Source: Betaproteobacteria bacterium SG8_40 (lineage in GTDB: Bacteria > Pseudomonadota > Gammaproteobacteria > Burkholderiales > Eutrophovitaceae). Taken from it: a stretch of 16,832 bases of DNA. Positions within the stretch are counted from its first letter, which is position 1; each line of letters opens with the position of its first letter. Below the pieces are notes generated by a model. It was not told where the DNA came from. It made no database searches and worked only from the letters and a program-made list of their open reading frames with translations. Below, piece after piece: positions 14,696-16,832 of the stretch. The stretch is from the NCBI GenBank assembly GCA_001304425.1, contig LJTS01000010.1:1-16832 (forward strand). The letters run 5' to 3'. The position numbers and the translations under genes were made by a program.

Positions 14696-14701
14696 CTGTC
14701 T

Positions 14702-15124
14702 ATGGATATCGTCTACGCTGTCGCCTTGTTGGGTATTGCAGTAGTTCTCTTCACCGTGTTTATGCTTCTCGATCGAGCGCCGGATGGTCGCGGCTGGACC
14801 TCGGACGGTGTGCTCTCGGATCTGTCGACCGTAGCAATCACCGGCCTGTTCGCCTTCGGCCTGTGCTTCGGCGTGCGGTTCTTTGCATCCGCGACCGGCC
14901 CGGCGATGGGGATCAGGGAAGTCGCACTGCTTGCAGCGACTTTGACTGCGTACTACCTGATCTACAGGAAACTGGCGCCGCGCCGCCGGTTGGCCGAGTA
15001 CGCGGACAAACGCGCGCAAGCACCCTCCATGAAAGAGTTGTCATCGGTGAGCGTCCTCACCCCGGCGTCGCCCGTTGTTCATGGCGGCCCGTCAGGTAAT
15101 CCGGATTTGCCAAGAGCGGCATGA
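14702..15124 (+). CDS. Three-helix membrane protein of unknown function
   Basis: A 140-residue protein starting at ATG 14702, with GGAGG (14691-14695) 6 bases upstream. Three hydrophobic helices are evident at about residues 2-23, 41-60 and 66-87, the first two separated by a polar loop (DRAPDGRGWTSDG). A basic boundary (YRKLAPRRRL) is followed by a polar C-terminal tail of about 45 residues. No family is recognised. The ribosome binding site is the right half of a small palindrome, CCTCC-C-GGAGG (14685-14695), and the gene lies behind the long hairpin-rich region, so its translation may be controlled by RNA structure (inference). It ends in a perfect 13-base hairpin and converges on the DUF486 gene. 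Confidence 0.75.
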   Translation: MDIVYAVALLGIAVVLFTVFMLLDRAPDGRGWTSDGVLSDLSTVAITGLFAFGLCFGVRFFASATGPAMGIREVALLAATLTAYYLIYRKLAPRRRLAEYADKRAQAPSMKELSSVSVLTPASPVVHGGPSGNPDLPRAA

Positions 15125-15126
15125 TC

Positions 15127-15156
15127 AACCGCCACCGGCTTATGCCGGTGGCGGTT
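15127..15156. terminator. Perfect 13-base hairpin after the membrane protein gene
   Basis: AACCGCCACCGGC (15127-15139) pairs exactly with GCCGGTGGCGGTT (15144-15156) across a TTAT loop, beginning two bases after the stop codon. The T residues at the base (TTT, 15154-15157 area) are few, but the stem is very stable, so it is a likely terminator for the plus-strand gene. Confidence 0.65.
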
Positions 15157-15193
15157 TGCCGACTGTGCCGGGCATGCTCCGGCGCAGATCCGT

Positions 15194-15228
15194 CCGTTGG
15201 AGTTGCCTGACACAGGCAACTCCAACGG
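15194..15228. repeat. Perfect 16-base inverted repeat between convergent genes
   Basis: CCGTTGGAGTTGCCTG (15194-15209) and CAGGCAACTCCAACGG (15213-15228) are exact reverse complements with only ACA between them. It sits 27 bases past the end of the DUF486 gene in its reading direction and 70 bases past the plus-strand gene. No T-run flanks it on either side. It could be a bidirectional terminator or a dispersed genomic palindrome. Confidence 0.7.
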
Positions 15229-15255
15229 CGCCTGGACGCGTTTACCGCTGTCTTG

Positions 15256-15612
15256 TCAGACCCCGCCCCACTTGCTTCGAAAGATGAAATAGACGGCGCC
15301 GAGTATGCAAAGGCCAGCCCAGAGATAGTCCAGCTTCAGTGGCTCCCGCAGGTAAAAGATCGCAAACGGCACAAACACCGACAGCGTGATGATCTCCTGC
15401 AGAATCTTCAGCTGACCAACCGACATCACCGAAAATCCGATACGGTTTCCCGGCACCTGGAGCATGTACTCGAAAAAGGCAATCCCCCAGCTAACGAGCG
15501 CAGCCACGATCCAGGGTTTGTGACCGAGTTGCTTCAGGTGCGCATACCACGCAAATGTCATGAAGACGTTACTCAGCGTGAGCAGCGCAACGGTCAACAA
15601 GAAGGGCCGCAT
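15256..15612 (-). CDS. DUF486 family small membrane protein (DMT superfamily)
   Basis: A 118-residue protein with four predicted membrane helices, starting at ATG 15610-15612. The family-typical stretches are visible: NVFMTFAWYAHLK, ALVSWGIAFFEYMLQVPGNRIG and GQLKILQEIITLSVF, ending in YLREPLKLDYLWAG. This is the DUF486 group of short, half-size members of the drug/metabolite transporter superfamily, which probably work as dimers; no substrate is known. The ribosome binding site is weak. It converges on the plus-strand membrane protein gene and lies 82 bases downstream of the DUF1622 gene on the same strand, so the two could share a transcript. Confidence 0.9.
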   Translation of the reverse strand: MRPFLLTVALLTLSNVFMTFAWYAHLKQLGHKPWIVAALVSWGIAFFEYMLQVPGNRIGFSVMSVGQLKILQEIITLSVFVPFAIFYLREPLKLDYLWAGLCILGAVYFIFRSKWGGV

Positions 15613-15694
15613 GCGATTGGCGCCTAACGCCCGTCCCGAGCCGCCGCCAGGTCGCGCGGTAACAAAGCCACCGCCAGCGCGGGATCAGGCAACC

Positions 15695-16048
15695 CTATCC
15701 GGGGTTGCGTCTGTCGGCCTGCCATGGCCACCGGCCTTCGACCTCAAGATGCAACGTCGCGCTGAGAAATGAACGAATCAGTATGATCAAGCCGAGGATC
15801 GCGACGTTCTCCAACGTGTCCGCGACGACAACGGTTCGCACGATATCACCGGCGATCAGAAACTCCAGGCCCAGAATGATCGATCGGCCCAATTGCCGCC
15901 GGTAGTTGGTGTATGCAACACCTTCAGGCAGGTTGCGAAAGCTGCGAATGAATGCGGCCGAGGCAATACACGTTCCCGCAACGATGACGAGCACGCCGAC
16001 CGCCTCGATGGCGTATCCGGCAATGGAGATGATGTCGGTAAACTGCAC
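15695..16048 (-). CDS. DUF1622 family membrane protein
   Basis: A 117-residue protein from a GTG at 16046-16048 (MQFTDIISIAGY). Three hydrophobic segments flank a conserved core: YRRQLGRSIILGLEFLIAGD (48-67), then RTVVVADTLENVAILGLI and IRSFLSATLHLEVEGRWPWQ. This pattern is the signature of DUF1622 proteins, small inner-membrane proteins of unknown function found in many bacteria. No ATG alternative fits, and the poor ribosome binding site makes the first few residues uncertain. It lies 53 bases after the symporter gene on the minus strand. Confidence 0.88.
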   Translation of the reverse strand: MQFTDIISIAGYAIEAVGVLVIVAGTCIASAAFIRSFRNLPEGVAYTNYRRQLGRSIILGLEFLIAGDIVRTVVVADTLENVAILGLIILIRSFLSATLHLEVEGRWPWQADRRNPG

Positions 16049-16101
16049 TGCTTCGCCTATAGCCTATATGGGAAAAATCGATATCAGCCCGTCCAACGCG
16101 T

Positions 16102-16832
16102 TTAGATGTCGACCTTGGTCTTCTCGCCTCTCAGCTTCGCGACAATCGTCGCGCAGCACGCGTCACCCCAGATGTTCACACTGGTGCGGCACATGTCGAG
16201 CACACGATCGAACACCATCAGCACGCCGATTGCTTCGACCGGCAAGCCAACCGCATTGAGAATGATGGCAATCGCTACCAGCGAAGCCGACGGCACGCCG
16301 GCGACACCGATGGAAGTCAGCAGTGCGATCATGACGATGCTGAACTGGACACCGAAGCTCAGTTCGATCCCGTAGGCCTGGGCGAGAAACATCGCGGCGG
16401 CGCATTCATACAACGCGGTGCCGTTCATGTTCACGGTTGCGCCCAGCGGCAAGACAAAACTCGATACGTTATTGGAGACACCGACATTCTGTTCGAGGCT
16501 GTCCATCGTCACCGGTAGCGTTGCCGATGACGACGAAGTGGAAAACGCGGTGAGCATCGCCGGCGACATCGCGCGTACCGTGGCATACGGCTTGACGCGG
16601 CCGACGAAACGCAACAGCAGCGGCAGAATAATGAAGGCATGCACTGCAAGCGCCAGAACGACCGTCAGCGCAAACACTGCCAGCGGCCGCGCCGCGCCGA
16701 ATCCGGTCTTCGCGACCACAGCAGCAATGAGGCCGAAGACGCCGATCGGAGCGAACTTCATGATCCACTCGGTCATTTTCATCATGACGTGGAACAGACC
16801 GTCAAAGAAACGGAACAGGGGATCGGCGATTT
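16102..16832 (-). CDS. Dicarboxylate/amino acid:cation symporter, C-terminal part (partial)
   Basis: The last 243 codons of a sodium- or proton-coupled carrier of the glutamate/aspartate/dicarboxylate (DAACS, SLC1-like) family; the start is beyond the right edge. Visible hallmarks are EWIMKFAPIGVFGLIA, the serine-rich hairpin STSSSSATLPVT, the NMNGTALYE helix-7 break, GVPSASLVAI of hairpin 2, and the helix-8 segment DRVLDMCRTSVNIWGDA. In that last segment Asp, Arg, Thr, Asn and Asp fall exactly where GltPh has D394, R397, T398, N401 and D405, so a carboxylate-bearing substrate is likely. The helix-7 motif reads NMNGT instead of the common NMDGT; in GltPh that aspartate (D312) helps a sodium site. 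This may alter ion coupling but may also be a subfamily form. Confidence 0.93.
   Translation of the reverse strand, partial: IADPLFRFFDGLFHVMMKMTEWIMKFAPIGVFGLIAAVVAKTGFGAARPLAVFALTVVLALAVHAFIILPLLLRFVGRVKPYATVRAMSPAMLTAFSTSSSSATLPVTMDSLEQNVGVSNNVSSFVLPLGATVNMNGTALYECAAAMFLAQAYGIELSFGVQFSIVMIALLTSIGVAGVPSASLVAIAIILNAVGLPVEAIGVLMVFDRVLDMCRTSVNIWGDACCATIVAKLRGEKTKVDI

Overview
The window is GC-rich chromosomal DNA with short intergenic gaps. The gene content (YaeQ, a UspB-like membrane protein, GldA, a YfcG/Nu-class glutathione transferase, DUF486 and DUF1622 proteins, a BCCT transporter) suggests a free-living gammaproteobacterium, perhaps marine or brackish given the BCCT carrier and the large sulfatase. 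That placement is inference and no genus can be named. I see no rRNA, complete tRNA, CRISPR array, insertion sequence or prophage.

Layout. At 3-158 is the 3' end of a probable ABC-type substrate-binding protein. At 208-1508 a membrane-anchored LuxR-type regulator is divergent from a cytochrome b561 with an acidic/His-rich loop; an inverted repeat lies in their shared promoter gap. At 1793-3606 an Orc1/Cdc6-like AAA ATPase is followed by yaeQ. At 3884-7316 a lipoprotein formylglycine-type sulfatase is followed by three tandem hairpins and a Tat-signal NADP/F420-type Rossmann protein. From 13550 down to 7383 the minus strand carries a UspA-like protein with its BCCT transporter, a Nu-class GST, a small membrane protein, gldA, an arylamine N-acetyltransferase and a UspB-like protein. 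At 13935-14266 is a small secreted protein with a consensus Shine-Dalgarno and a strong terminator. At 14319-15124 a sigma70-like promoter is followed by about 350 bases of dense hairpins and then a three-helix membrane protein. At 15256-16832 on the minus strand are a DUF486 protein, a DUF1622 protein and the C-terminal part of a dicarboxylate/amino-acid:cation symporter that runs off the window.

The general theme is stress adaptation and detoxification: osmolyte import with a partner universal stress protein, thiol chemistry (GST), arylamine acetylation, polyol oxidation, sulfate-ester hydrolysis and carboxylate uptake. I found no clear defence or mobile system. The most original signals are the structured RNA region at 14319-14695, the unrecognised secreted peptide with a terminal repeat, the membrane LuxR/cytochrome b561 pair, and the sulfatase with an altered GKWHL motif.
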